Shown here piece by piece: positions 15,405-23,943 of a stretch of DNA of 64,000 bases. A program made the position numbers and the translations under genes. The stretch covers positions 1-64,000 of the forward strand of contig PLDF01000083.1 in NCBI GenBank assembly GCA_003135055.1, given 5' to 3'. This stretch comes from Bryobacterales bacterium. GTDB lineage: Bacteria > Acidobacteriota > Terriglobia > Bryobacterales > Bryobacteraceae. The notes under the pieces were generated by a model. It saw only the letters and a list, made by a program, of their open reading frames with translations, was not told the origin of the DNA and searched no databases. The number at the start of each line of letters is the position of its first letter. The first letter of the stretch is position 1.

Positions 15405-16790
15405 GTGAGGTACGCGCTCCGATTAACCGAGGCGCAGCACGACCTGCTGCGCACTCATCTCTTCCCAGGTGATGGGAACGAAGCCGTCGCGCTTTTGCTC
15501 TGCGGACGAAGGAATGGTTCAGGTAGGCATGCCTTCTGCGTTCAGAAGATCTTGCCAGTGCCCCACAGTGCCTGCTCCGTACGCACGCCGGACCGAATCA
15601 CGTGGCCGACAACGTTCGTTGATGACCTCCTGAGCGAAGCCTTCGCAAGTGCGCAGGCGATCGTGAAGATTCATAGCCACCCCGGCTACTACCGAAAATT
15701 CTCCTCGGCCGATGACCAGTCTGATCGCGCGCTCTACGACTCCGTTTCAAGCCTTCTCGGAGACGCTCTTCCGCACGCGAGCGTCGTCATGTTGCCAGAC
15801 GGCCAGATGTTCGGGCGGGTCGTCGCCGCTGGCGAGATCGTGCAGCCACTCTCCTCAATTACCGTGACCGGATCTGACTTGAAGCTGTACGGTGCAGGTG
15901 CAGATGCATCCACCTCGACTGATGCCTTCGCCCTCCGCCATGCCCAAGCCTTTGGAAAGGGAACAACTGCGCTACTGCGCTCACTTTCGATCGCCGTGGT
16001 CGGATGTTCTGGAACGGGCAGCATTGTGATCGAGCAACTCGCCAGGCTCGGCGTGGGACGCCTCGTGCTTATCGATCCAGACTGCGTCGAAGAGAAAAAC
16101 CTGAACCGCATTTTGAACTCGGGAAAGGAAGATGCGTATCTGAAGCGCTACAAAGTCCACGTCCTTGCCTCCGCGATCGCCCGTATGGGGCTCGGTCAGG
16201 AAGTCCTCCCGTTACCTCTCAATCTGGCGACAAGGGAGGCGGTACTCGCCGTTGCAGAGTGCGATGTAGTATTTGGCTGCATGGACGGCGTCGAAGGCAG
16301 GCACCTGCTGAACCGGATCGCCACCTTCTATTCGATCCCCTATTTCGACGCTGGAGTCAGGCTTGACGCTGACGGAAAAGGAGGAATATCGAGCATTGCC
16401 GGAGCCGTGCATTATCTTCAGCCCGGCCGCTCCAGCCTCCTCAGTCGCGAGGTCTACACAATGAAGCAGGTCGAGGCTGAGGAATTGAAACGAACAAACC
16501 CGGACCTGTACGCCGAGCTGCGCCGGGCGGGATACCTTCGAGGCGTCGACGAGGACCGGCCGGCAGTCATCAGCGTCAACATGCTGTACGCCTCCCTCGC
16601 TGTAAACGAGTTCCTCGCGCGCGTGCACCCATACCGAAACCAGCCAAACAGCGACTACGCCTACCTGGGTGCAAGCCTCTCCGAAGTCGGTTTCTACCCG
16701 GAATCGGAAGCCGCCGATTGCCTCGCCCTCAAACGTCACCTGGGTCGCGGTGACGTAGAACCTCTCCTGGAAAGGCCGTCGCTCTCATGA
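15405..16790 (+). CDS. JAB deubiquitinase-like / ThiF-E1 fusion protein
   Basis: Two enzyme halves lie in one chain. Residues ~1-150 are a JAB/MPN metalloprotease domain with the metal-binding HSHPG and downstream S-x(n)-D (KIHSHPGYYRKFSSADDQSD, about residue 87), expected to trim or remove the ubiquitin-like tag. Residues ~190-460 are an E1/ThiF adenylation domain: IAVVGCSGTGSIVIEQLARL, VLIDPDCVEEKNLNRILN, and FGCMDGVEGRHLLNRIA. The position where many E1s carry a catalytic Cys reads QPGRSSLLSRE. I start at GTG 15405, because the frame before it overlaps the E2 gene. The product should activate the beta-grasp protein encoded upstream. The gap to that gene is 4 bases, and the next gene overlaps by 4. 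Confidence 0.85.
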   Translation: MRYALRLTEAQHDLLRTHLFPGDGNEAVALLLCGRRNGSGRHAFCVQKILPVPHSACSVRTPDRITWPTTFVDDLLSEAFASAQAIVKIHSHPGYYRKFSSADDQSDRALYDSVSSLLGDALPHASVVMLPDGQMFGRVVAAGEIVQPLSSITVTGSDLKLYGAGADASTSTDAFALRHAQAFGKGTTALLRSLSIAVVGCSGTGSIVIEQLARLGVGRLVLIDPDCVEEKNLNRILNSGKEDAYLKRYKVHVLASAIARMGLGQEVLPLPLNLATREAVLAVAECDVVFGCMDGVEGRHLLNRIATFYSIPYFDAGVRLDADGKGGISSIAGAVHYLQPGRSSLLSREVYTMKQVEAEELKRTNPDLYAELRRAGYLRGVDEDRPAVISVNMLYASLAVNEFLARVHPYRNQPNSDYAYLGASLSEVGFYPESEAADCLALKRHLGRGDVEPLLERPSLS

Positions 16791-17128
16791 TAAAGTGGCT
16801 TTCAACCGTGTGGCGAAATCTCTCGCATCTCTTTCGGCGCAGGGACAAACCATTCAACGTTTTTCATCTTGAAGAACTCCCCGAGAATCCTAAGCAGGGG
16901 ACCATTTATGCAATAGGGGAGGGGACCCCGTGGGCATTAGCGCTCCTTTGCCCTTGTGGCTGCAGAGCGCTGATTCAACTCAGCCTTCTGAAAGATGAAC
17001 GGCCGAGTTGGAAGATGCGCCTCGACCGCAAAGGTCGTCCCACGCTGACGCCCTCGGTCTGGCGAACCGCCGGTTGTCGTTCTCACTTTCTTGTCCGCGA
17101 GGGGCGCATTATCTGGTGCGGCAGATGA
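16787..17128 (+). CDS. DUF6527-type Cys-rich protein of the ubiquitin-like operon
   Basis: A 113-residue protein with a Cys/His set that suggests a small zinc-binding domain: LLCPCGCRALIQLSL, then AGCRSHFLVREGRIIWC. The body (FHLEELPENPKQGTIYAIGE) fits the family I know as DUF6527, repeatedly found downstream of JAB-E1 genes. Its ATG overlaps the JAB-E1 stop codon (ATGA). Whether it acts as an E3-like adaptor, a target or a regulator is unknown. From 17129 to 17369 I see no gene. Confidence 0.7.
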   Translation: MIKWLSTVWRNLSHLFRRRDKPFNVFHLEELPENPKQGTIYAIGEGTPWALALLCPCGCRALIQLSLLKDERPSWKMRLDRKGRPTLTPSVWRTAGCRSHFLVREGRIIWCGR

Positions 17129-17369
17129 GAGTTTCTCAGTTACTCGCTCCGCGAATCCCGGCCGGTTACGAACTCGTGAAAAGCCACGTCAGATCGGAAC
17201 ATCGTGACTCGCACTCTCCGAGGGTGAGCGGCGCCGCTTGTCGTAGATTTGAGTGGTCGTGATGTGCCTATGGCGGCGTCGCTTTGTGACCGCGGAGAAG
17301 GGCCGCCCTATCTATTTCTAAACGGGTCGCGGTTGGCCTTGGTAAGCTGTAAAATCGCAACAAGCGACT

Positions 17370-20300
17370 ATGCCGAAGAGTTTTTGGCTCATAACGTGGC
17401 TTTCGATTCGTGTCGCATTCGCGCTTGATCCGCAGAAGCCGATCGGTCAATTCATTCACACATCCTGGACAGAGCAGCAAGGCGCCCCCGATGATATCAG
17501 AGCTCTGGCGCAAACTGCCGACGGGTATTTGTGGCTGGGAACAACCAACGGGTTGTTTCACTTCGATGGAGTCCGGTTCGCGCGGTTTGAACCGAGACCA
17601 GGCGAACAGTTTCCGGCCTTCCGAGTTCGCTCGCTGCTTGCTACTCGCGACGGAGCCCTATGGATCGTGTTTGCGCCCGGCACAGTTAGCCGTCTCCTGG
17701 CAGGCCACGTGACCACTTATTCTGAGCGTGACGGATTGCCTGCGACGTTCGGCTTGGCAGAACAATCGGATGGCGCCCTGATCGCCGGGACCGCGAAGGG
17801 ACTTCTGCGGTTTCGGAAGGGAATGTGGCAGGATGCTGGAAGCGATTGGGACCTGCCGCGCAAACCGGTCAGACAGGTCTACCTTGACAAGTCCGGTGAA
17901 CTCTGGGTCCTCACCGACGATAGAGTTCTCCATCTTCCTGCGGGACAAACTCATTTTATTGACACAGGCGAGCCCATTGGAGCGGCGGGCAACTTCGCGC
18001 AGTCATCGGATGGAACGATTTGGATTCCTGAAACCGGACGATCCGCTCACAATGTGCGCCGATTCGGCGACGATGGTCCTCTGACAGAAGTTCGTGTCGG
18101 AGCGAGTTGCGTGCTCATCGATCGAGACGGCAGCCTCTGGATCGGTTCGGGGGGAGACGGGCTTCGCCGTGTTGCTTACCCGACCCGGATCGCGGGCCAG
18201 CTGATCGCTCAATTTGGACCGGAGGCCGAACAGTTCACCGGGAAGGACGGGTTGTCCGGCGATTATGTCAGGTCTGTGCTGGAGGACCGGGAAGGAAACA
18301 TCTGGTGGGGGACCCTGCATGGTCTCGACCGGTTTCGGGAGAGCACTTTCACGCCCGTCGCGCTTCCCCATTCAGACGTGCCCCGATCCCTTCTGGCGGA
18401 GCGAGACGGTAGCGTCTGGGTGTTCTCGCTGAATCCGGTCGGCATCGTGCGGATCGGCCCCCAAGGCGATCAGGACTTGGTGGCACAATCGAGTGCCACA
18501 GCGATGGGCGAAGACGAGTCGGGCGGCACATGGCTCGTCACAGCCCGGTCGCTCTATCGATTTCAAGCGGGGCGCCCTCTCCAAGTTGCCTTGCCGGGCG
18601 GCCTATCCCTGAAAGCGCCCGTCGCCATCACCGCCGACCGATCCGGAGGGATCTGGTTCCTCGATCAGGAGGAGGGTCTCTTCCGTTTCGCTCAAGGGAA
18701 GCTCAAGAATATCGGGCATGCTTCGGATCCAGTTTATCCATGGGGTTATCTGTACACGGATCGCGCCGGGAGGGTCTGGCTGGCAGCGTATGATCACGTC
18801 ACGCGCTATGACAACGAAGCAAAGTCCCAAGAATTCGGAGTCGCCGAAGGAGTTCCTCCCGGTCCAATCTTCACGATCTATGAAGATAGCGGAGGCCATA
18901 TTTGGGTAGGTGGCGATGGTGGTTTGAGCAGAGTTGATGGCGACCGCTTGAATCTGCTTTCTAAGACGTCGGGATTTCCGGCGCGCTCCGTTTATGGCTT
19001 GGCGGAGGACGACGACGGGTCCTGGTGGATTGCGAGCGATCTCGGCGTGCTGAGTTTGCCGGTCCACGAACTGGATCGCGCTGTGGGTGATCCGGATTAT
19101 CGCGTACGGTATCAAGCTTTCAATGTGCTCGACGGTCTGCCGGGAAAGCCGCGGAAAACCTTCCCGATGCCCGTGATCACACGATCGGCTGATGGCCGCA
19201 TCTGGTTTGCCACAAGCAACGGGATTGCCTTCCGGAATCCCGGCCATATCCCGAGAAATAGTCTTCCACCGCCGGTGCTGGTGGAAGCGGTGAAGATCGA
19301 CGGAAAGGAAATGACTCCGAGCGAAGGGATGGAGTTAGGTTCCAAGATGAACGACGTCGAAATCGACTACACCGCGCTGAGCCTGTCGATTCCGGAGCGG
19401 GTGTTGTTTCGCTATCGTCTCGAAGGCGCCGATTCCGATTGGCGCAACGCAGGTACGCGGCGCCAGGCTTTCTATAACAGGCTCGGTCCCGGGCACTACC
19501 GTTTTCGCGTGATCGCGTGCAATAACGACGGCGTTTGGAATGAGGCCGGCGCCACACTGGGATTTGTGGTTGCGCCGACGTTTTTTCAAACGCGATGGTT
19601 CCTTGCGGGGTGTGGTGGTCTGATCCTGTTATCGTTGTGGGGGCTATACCGCCTTCGCCTCCGGCAAATCGCGGCGCAGTTCGACCTCCGTCTGGAAGCG
19701 CGCGTCGGAGAGCGCACACGCATCGCCCGCGAATTGCATGACCATCTGCTGCAGAGCTTCCACGGGCTCATGCTGAGATTCCAACTGGTGCAAAAAATGC
19801 TGCCCGACCGTCCGGTGGAAGCCGGCAAGGCGCTTAAGGTTGCCATCGACCGTGCTGCCCAGGCGATCACGGAGGGGCGCGATGCGGTGCAGGAGTTGAG
19901 AAGCGGGGCTGTCGATAGCAACGATCTGATACCGGCGCTGACGGCTCTAGGAGAGGAGATGGCGGCCATTCACAGCGAGAATGGGAGCGGCCACAGTGCA
20001 TCGACATTTCGCCTGCTGGTAGAAGGCACGCCCGAGCCTCTCCATCCAATCCTTCAGGAGGATCTCTATCACATCGCGCGAGAAGCGGTTGGGAACGCCT
20101 TCCGGCACGCGCGAGCAAAGAGCATCGAGGTCGATGTGAGATTTAGCGAACGGTTGCTCCGATTGCGAGTGCGGGACGATGGGATCGGAATGGAATCGGG
20201 TGTCGCGCGAGAGGGACGCGCGGGTCATTGGGGACTGGCTGGCATGCGCGAGCGCGCCAAGAATATCGGAGCCCCCTTTGAGTTGTGGAGCGAAGCTGGA

Positions 20301-20387
20301 GCCGGAACCGAGATCGAGATCGTCATTCCGGCGACGATAGCTTACAGGCGCAGCCGGGCCGCGGGCGAGAAGAGAGAGACGGCATGA
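17370..20387 (+). CDS. Beta-propeller / Y_Y_Y sensor histidine kinase
   Basis: A 1005-residue membrane sensor kinase. A short signal-like N-terminus precedes about twelve to fourteen propeller repeats of the Reg_prop type (ADGYLWLGTTNGLFHFDGVR, REGNIWWGTLHGLDRF, GRIWFATSNGIAF). A Y_Y_Y domain follows (LSIPERVLFRYRLEGADSDW, then PGHYRFRVIACNNDG), then one transmembrane segment at ~740-763 (WFLAGCGGLILLSLWGLY). The cytoplasmic part has a HisKA_3 box with the phosphorylated His in RIARELHDHLLQSFHGL (~790) and a HATPase (REAVGNAFRHARAKSIEVDV, RDDGIGME). This architecture is common in Acidobacteriota, where it senses carbohydrates or other solutes. It overlaps the response regulator gene by 4 bases, so the two form a cognate pair. 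Confidence 0.9.
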   Translation: MPKSFWLITWLSIRVAFALDPQKPIGQFIHTSWTEQQGAPDDIRALAQTADGYLWLGTTNGLFHFDGVRFARFEPRPGEQFPAFRVRSLLATRDGALWIVFAPGTVSRLLAGHVTTYSERDGLPATFGLAEQSDGALIAGTAKGLLRFRKGMWQDAGSDWDLPRKPVRQVYLDKSGELWVLTDDRVLHLPAGQTHFIDTGEPIGAAGNFAQSSDGTIWIPETGRSAHNVRRFGDDGPLTEVRVGASCVLIDRDGSLWIGSGGDGLRRVAYPTRIAGQLIAQFGPEAEQFTGKDGLSGDYVRSVLEDREGNIWWGTLHGLDRFRESTFTPVALPHSDVPRSLLAERDGSVWVFSLNPVGIVRIGPQGDQDLVAQSSATAMGEDESGGTWLVTARSLYRFQAGRPLQVALPGGLSLKAPVAITADRSGGIWFLDQEEGLFRFAQGKLKNIGHASDPVYPWGYLYTDRAGRVWLAAYDHVTRYDNEAKSQEFGVAEGVPPGPIFTIYEDSGGHIWVGGDGGLSRVDGDRLNLLSKTSGFPARSVYGLAEDDDGSWWIASDLGVLSLPVHELDRAVGDPDYRVRYQAFNVLDGLPGKPRKTFPMPVITRSADGRIWFATSNGIAFRNPGHIPRNSLPPPVLVEAVKIDGKEMTPSEGMELGSKMNDVEIDYTALSLSIPERVLFRYRLEGADSDWRNAGTRRQAFYNRLGPGHYRFRVIACNNDGVWNEAGATLGFVVAPTFFQTRWFLAGCGGLILLSLWGLYRLRLRQIAAQFDLRLEARVGERTRIARELHDHLLQSFHGLMLRFQLVQKMLPDRPVEAGKALKVAIDRAAQAITEGRDAVQELRSGAVDSNDLIPALTALGEEMAAIHSENGSGHSASTFRLLVEGTPEPLHPILQEDLYHIAREAVGNAFRHARAKSIEVDVRFSERLLRLRVRDDGIGMESGVAREGRAGHWGLAGMRERAKNIGAPFELWSEAGAGTEIEIVIPATIAYRRSRAAGEKRETA

Positions 20388-21016
20388 AGAGTGAACCGAT
20401 TATTCACATTCTGGTGGTGGACGACCACCCACTGCTTCGCGACGGCATCACCGCGCTCATCGCCGACGAACCGGACATGGAGGTTGTTGCAGAAGCGTCC
20501 AACGGGCGCGAGGGCATCGAACGATTCAAGACTCATCGTCCGGATATAACCTTGATGGACTTGCAGATGCCTCAAGTCACCGGTCTCGAAGCGATTCTCG
20601 CTATCCGTCGCGAAGTGCCCGAGGCACGCGTCATTGTTCTTACCACGTATACGGGCGATGTGCAGACTGTGCGCGCCCTGCAGGCAGGGGCTCGCGCCTA
20701 CATCCTGAAGAACCTCTTACATCAAGACTTGCTCGATACGATTCGCGCCGTCCACGCGGGCCGAAAATGGATGTCTCCCGAGATCGCGGCAGATGTGGCC
20801 GACCACTCGATGGACGATGTGTTGACCGCGGCTGAAGTCGAGGTGCTGCGGCTAATCTCCCAGGGATGCGGGAACAAAGAGATCGCGGCAAGACTCTCCG
20901 TTACGGAGCACAGTGTAAAAAGCCGGGTGAAGAGCATTCTTGCCAAACTCGAAGCAAACGACCGCACGCACGCGGCCATGATCGGCCTGAAGCGCGGGAT
21001 CATCGAACTCCAGTAA
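20384..21016 (+). CDS. NarL/FixJ-family response regulator
   Basis: A 210-residue regulator. The N-terminal receiver has the Asp pair in HILVVDDHPLLRDG (D13, D14), the phosphoacceptor in DITLMDLQMP (D59), Thr in VIVLTTYTGD and Lys in AYILKN. The C-terminal LuxR-type HTH is LTAAEVEVLRLISQGCGNKE, IAARLSVTEHSVKSRVKSIL. The ATG is within the stop of the kinase gene (ATGA). The receiver should be phosphorylated by that kinase and bind promoter DNA, possibly of the neighbouring redox and metabolic genes. Confidence 0.92.
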   Translation: MKSEPIIHILVVDDHPLLRDGITALIADEPDMEVVAEASNGREGIERFKTHRPDITLMDLQMPQVTGLEAILAIRREVPEARVIVLTTYTGDVQTVRALQAGARAYILKNLLHQDLLDTIRAVHAGRKWMSPEIAADVADHSMDDVLTAAEVEVLRLISQGCGNKEIAARLSVTEHSVKSRVKSILAKLEANDRTHAAMIGLKRGIIELQ

Positions 21017-21030
21017 GATCGCGTGGAGAT

Positions 21031-21067
21031 TACCCAAAAGAGGCGATGAAACGGCTCATTTTGGGTA
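21031..21067 (+). terminator. Hairpin after the two-component operon
   Basis: TACCCAAAA (21031-21039) pairs perfectly with TTTTGGGTA (21059-21067), and an inner GAG/CTC can extend the stem with a bulge. It starts 14 bases after the regulator stop. The A-run and T-run in the stem fit a terminator working in either direction, although no long T-tail follows outside it. Confidence 0.45.
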
Positions 21068-21092
21068 GGAATTCTTAGGCGCCGGCCCTAAC

Positions 21093-21461
21093 ATTGAATG
21101 CGGGACGGCTCTGCAACGCCTATTTTCCACATTCGCAAACGGTTGGCCCGGCCGAGGGCTACTGCTTCTGCGAGTCGCTGTCTCTAGCTACCTGGTACAC
21201 GACGCTTTGACGGCCGAACTGACAGTTGTGCGAGTTCTGGCCGCCGTTGCCGGAGTGTTCCTGTTTATAGGCTTCGGGACGCCCTTGGCCGGCGGCCTAG
21301 CCGCGATCCTTGAACTCTGGATCGGCCTTTCCGATCTGAATCTCTGGCCACCTATTACCGCTTCAGCAATCGCGGCTGGGTTGGCCATGTTGGGGCCGGG
21401 GGCTTGGTCGGTGGACGCACGAATGTTTGGACGAAAACGGATCTCCATCGGCAGGCGTTAG
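21093..21461 (+). CDS. DoxX-like membrane protein, unusual start
   Basis: The recognisable protein is longer than a conventional start allows. In the same frame as the clear part (VVRVLAAVAGVFLFIGFGTP, LAGGLAAILELWIGL, LGPGAWSVDARMFGRKRI), the upstream codons read LQRLFSTFANGWPGRGLLLL, RVAVSSYLVHDALTAEL. This is the usual DoxX-like N-terminus with its first transmembrane helix. No ATG, GTG or TTG lies at the expected beginning. Only an ATT at 21093 is available; a TTG at 21207 would cut off the first helix. Either ATT initiation or a small upstream lesion explains this. The protein has four hydrophobic segments. DoxX-like proteins are linked to redox or thiol stress, fitting the next gene. 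Confidence 0.6.
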   Translation: MECGTALQRLFSTFANGWPGRGLLLLRVAVSSYLVHDALTAELTVVRVLAAVAGVFLFIGFGTPLAGGLAAILELWIGLSDLNLWPPITASAIAAGLAMLGPGAWSVDARMFGRKRISIGRR

Positions 21462-21581
21462 CGTGAGCCGGCTCGAAAGAGGCGGAATCCCGGCACCATT
21501 GAGCGAAACGAATAGCTCAAATTCGGTTGTTCGAGGAGGGCGTCTGGGCAAAAATCAGGTTGTACGAATCAGCCGCACAAT

Positions 21582-23204
21582 ATGTCATACGCTCCCATTC
21601 TGACGCAGGCGCAAATCGAGCGGATTCGCCCGGTCGCGAAGCCGCGGCAAGTGAGTGCCGACGAGGTCCTTTACCGGCCTAACGACGATACCCCGCCGGT
21701 ATTCGTGGTTCTTTCGGGCGCCATCAGAATTGTCGCGGGCGAGGAACGGATCGTGACCACCTACCGAGCCGGTCAATTTTCCGGAGAGTTGCTGATCATC
21801 GCTGGGAGGAGATCCATTTACAGGTGTCAGGTTACGGAAGCCGGGACACTGCTGGAATTGAGCGCCGTTAATTTGCGAGTCCTCATCGGAAAAGACGCCG
21901 AGCTCAGTGAAATCTTCATGAAGGCCTTTCTGGCGCGGCGGGTTTCGCTCCAGGAAACAGGGCAGGGCAACGTAATGGTGCTCGGCTCCCGTTATTCGGC
22001 AAACACACTCGCCGTCAGGGAGTTCCTGACGCGCGACGGACATCCGTTCAGCTATATCGATCTTGATTCCGATGCAACAGCTCAGGAGTTTCTCGACCGC
22101 TTTGGGGTCGCGATCTCCGATATCCCGGTCGTGATTTGCAACAGCGCTCTTGTTTTGCGAAATCCCTCGCCTAAGCAGGTGGCAGAGGCTTTGGGCTTCA
22201 ATTCCCGGATCGATGATTCGACGGTGCGCGATCTGGTCGTGGTCGGGGCCGGTCCCGCGGGATTGGCCGCCGCCGTCTATGCCGCCTCCGAAGGGCTCGA
22301 CGTGTTGGTGATCGAGAGGGCGGCCCCCGGTGGACAAGCGGGTGCGAGTTCCAAGATCGAAAACTACCTTGGTTTTCCGGCCGGCCTGTCGGGAAATGAC
22401 CTGGCGTCGCGCGCGATCGCCCAATCGGAGAAGTTCGGCGCCCGGATCATGGTGGCGCGCGCGGTCGAACGTCTGGACTGCGGGCGGCGTCCCTACGAAG
22501 TCGTGCTCGACGACGGGGAAGTGATTTTCGCCCGAACGGTCCTTCTGGCGACGGGCGCGGAATATAACAGACCGGCGCTGGCCAACATCGAAGCTTTCAC
22601 CGGCAAGGGCGTGTATTTCAGCGCGACATTCATGGAGGCGCAGTTCTGCGCTTCCGAGGACGTGGTGGTGATCGGCGGCGGTAATTCGGCGGGTCAGGCG
22701 GCGGTCTTCCTGTCGCAAAGCGCCGCGACCGTTCATCTGCTCGTCCGCAGGGACGGTCTGGGCGATACCATGTCGCGTTACCTGATCCAGCGAATCGAGG
22801 AGAACTCGCGGATTCGCGTGCACACCTCGACTGAGCTCAACGCTCTTGAAGGAGACGGACACCTGGAAGCCGTGGCATGGATCGACAAGATCTCCGGCAT
22901 GGTATCGACGCATCCGATCCGGCACGTATTTGTCATGGCCGGAGCGTCGCCCAAGACGGGTTGGCTGTCCGGCTGCGTGGCGTTGGACAACAAGGGATTC
23001 ATCGTGACGGGCCGCGAGTTGGAGGGCGGCGCGGCCCCGATCCCGTGGCCCTTGCGGCGGCCGCCCTACATGCTGGAAACCAGTATTCCGGGAGTTTTTG
23101 CCGTGGGAGACGCGCGGTCGGGGAACGTCAAGCGCGTCGCCTCCGCGGTTGGAGAAGGCTCTATCGTTGTCAGCCTCGTTCACCAGGCTTTAGCGGGTTC
23201 TTAG
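21582..23204 (+). CDS. cNMP-binding domain / thioredoxin-reductase-like fusion
   Basis: A 540-residue protein. Residues ~15-130 form a Crp-type cyclic-nucleotide-binding beta-roll (VFVVLSGAIRIVAGEERIVT, GQFSGELLIIAGRRS). Residues ~140-205 look like a glutaredoxin/thioredoxin-like segment (VMVLGSRYSANTLAVREFLT, FGVAISDIPVVI). From ~215 it is a two-Rossmann flavoprotein: FAD site DLVVVGAGPAGLAAAVYAAS, PGGQAGASSKIENYLGFP, NAD(P)H site DVVVIGGGNSAGQAAVFLSQ, and the C-terminal FAD motif IPGVFAVGDARSGNVKRVAS. The redox CxxC of classical thioredoxin reductases is absent (ATFMEAQFCASED). The substrate may thus be other than thioredoxin. The cNMP domain could gate activity. Confidence 0.88.
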   Translation: MSYAPILTQAQIERIRPVAKPRQVSADEVLYRPNDDTPPVFVVLSGAIRIVAGEERIVTTYRAGQFSGELLIIAGRRSIYRCQVTEAGTLLELSAVNLRVLIGKDAELSEIFMKAFLARRVSLQETGQGNVMVLGSRYSANTLAVREFLTRDGHPFSYIDLDSDATAQEFLDRFGVAISDIPVVICNSALVLRNPSPKQVAEALGFNSRIDDSTVRDLVVVGAGPAGLAAAVYAASEGLDVLVIERAAPGGQAGASSKIENYLGFPAGLSGNDLASRAIAQSEKFGARIMVARAVERLDCGRRPYEVVLDDGEVIFARTVLLATGAEYNRPALANIEAFTGKGVYFSATFMEAQFCASEDVVVIGGGNSAGQAAVFLSQSAATVHLLVRRDGLGDTMSRYLIQRIEENSRIRVHTSTELNALEGDGHLEAVAWIDKISGMVSTHPIRHVFVMAGASPKTGWLSGCVALDNKGFIVTGRELEGGAAPIPWPLRRPPYMLETSIPGVFAVGDARSGNVKRVASAVGEGSIVVSLVHQALAGS

Positions 23205-23243
23205 CCGCCTATACGTTGTTGGCGAAGGATTGAAAGGAAGATC

Positions 23244-23933
23244 ATGAGAGTACTATTTATTATTTCCGGCTCCGACACGGCCTTCTGGTTGTCGGAAGTG
23301 ACGCACCCCTATTGGCACCTTACCGAGCGCGGCGTCGAAGTGGACTTCGCCAGCCCGGCAGGCGGCAAGGTGGTCTGGGATCAATATAGTGATCCCTACT
23401 TTAAGAATTCCACCGAGGCTGACGACCTGGTCAGCAAGGGTTTTCTCTCTGACAGCGCACTGCGGACCAAGCTGGACACGACGCTCGCGCTCAAGGATGT
23501 TGATCTGGATCGCTATGATGCCGTGCATGTGGCGGGCGGCCGGGGCGCCACTTTTGACCTTTACCCGAACGCTGAAGTCGAGAAAGCCCTGGAGCATTTC
23601 TGGGCCAGCGACAAAGTCGTCGGAGCCATCTGCCACGGCGCGATCGCGCTCGGGAACATCCCGGATCGCGTGCGCGGACGCCGGGTCACAGGCTACACAC
23701 TCGAAGGGGATCAGGCGCTGGAGCGGCTGTTCGGGAGCGGCTTTCTGATTCCTCACTACCCTCAGACGGTGCTTGAGGAAGCAGGCACGCATTACACTCG
23801 CGTCGCGCCCAACGATCCCCTGGTTGTCATCGACGGCAAGCTGGTAACGGGTCAGAACCAGCAATCGGCGTCAGAATATGCGCTCGTCCTGTTACACGCA
23901 ATGACCGGAAGCAGTCCCGTGACAAAGGCTTGA
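23244..23933 (+). CDS. DJ-1/PfpI-family (Hsp31-like) protein
   Basis: A 229-residue class I glutamine-amidotransferase-like protein. It has the N-terminal strand RVLFIISGSD, the conserved Asp/Glu area DAVHVAGGRGATFDLYPN, and the nucleophile elbow VVGAICHGAIAL with Cys. Length and the YWHLTERGVEVDFASPAGGK segment fit the Hsp31/YDR533c-like branch, whose members act as glyoxalase III or chaperones against carbonyl damage. An AGGAAG ribosome site precedes the ATG. It is the first gene of a plus-strand run of closely spaced metabolic genes. Confidence 0.85.
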   Translation: MRVLFIISGSDTAFWLSEVTHPYWHLTERGVEVDFASPAGGKVVWDQYSDPYFKNSTEADDLVSKGFLSDSALRTKLDTTLALKDVDLDRYDAVHVAGGRGATFDLYPNAEVEKALEHFWASDKVVGAICHGAIALGNIPDRVRGRRVTGYTLEGDQALERLFGSGFLIPHYPQTVLEEAGTHYTRVAPNDPLVVIDGKLVTGQNQQSASEYALVLLHAMTGSSPVTKA

Positions 23934-23943
23934 GGAGCGGCAT

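Noticed and set aside
17140-17170. A third integrase-tail-like stretch (GAATCCCGGCCGGT)
   Set aside because: Only about 14 bases are shared and the frame does not continue.
21585-23183. 532-codon open frame on the minus strand opposite the thioredoxin-reductase-like gene
   Set aside because: It is fully antisense to a gene with clear FAD and NAD(P)H motifs, and its translation (Arg/Gln/His-rich, no motifs) looks like a GC-rich shadow.
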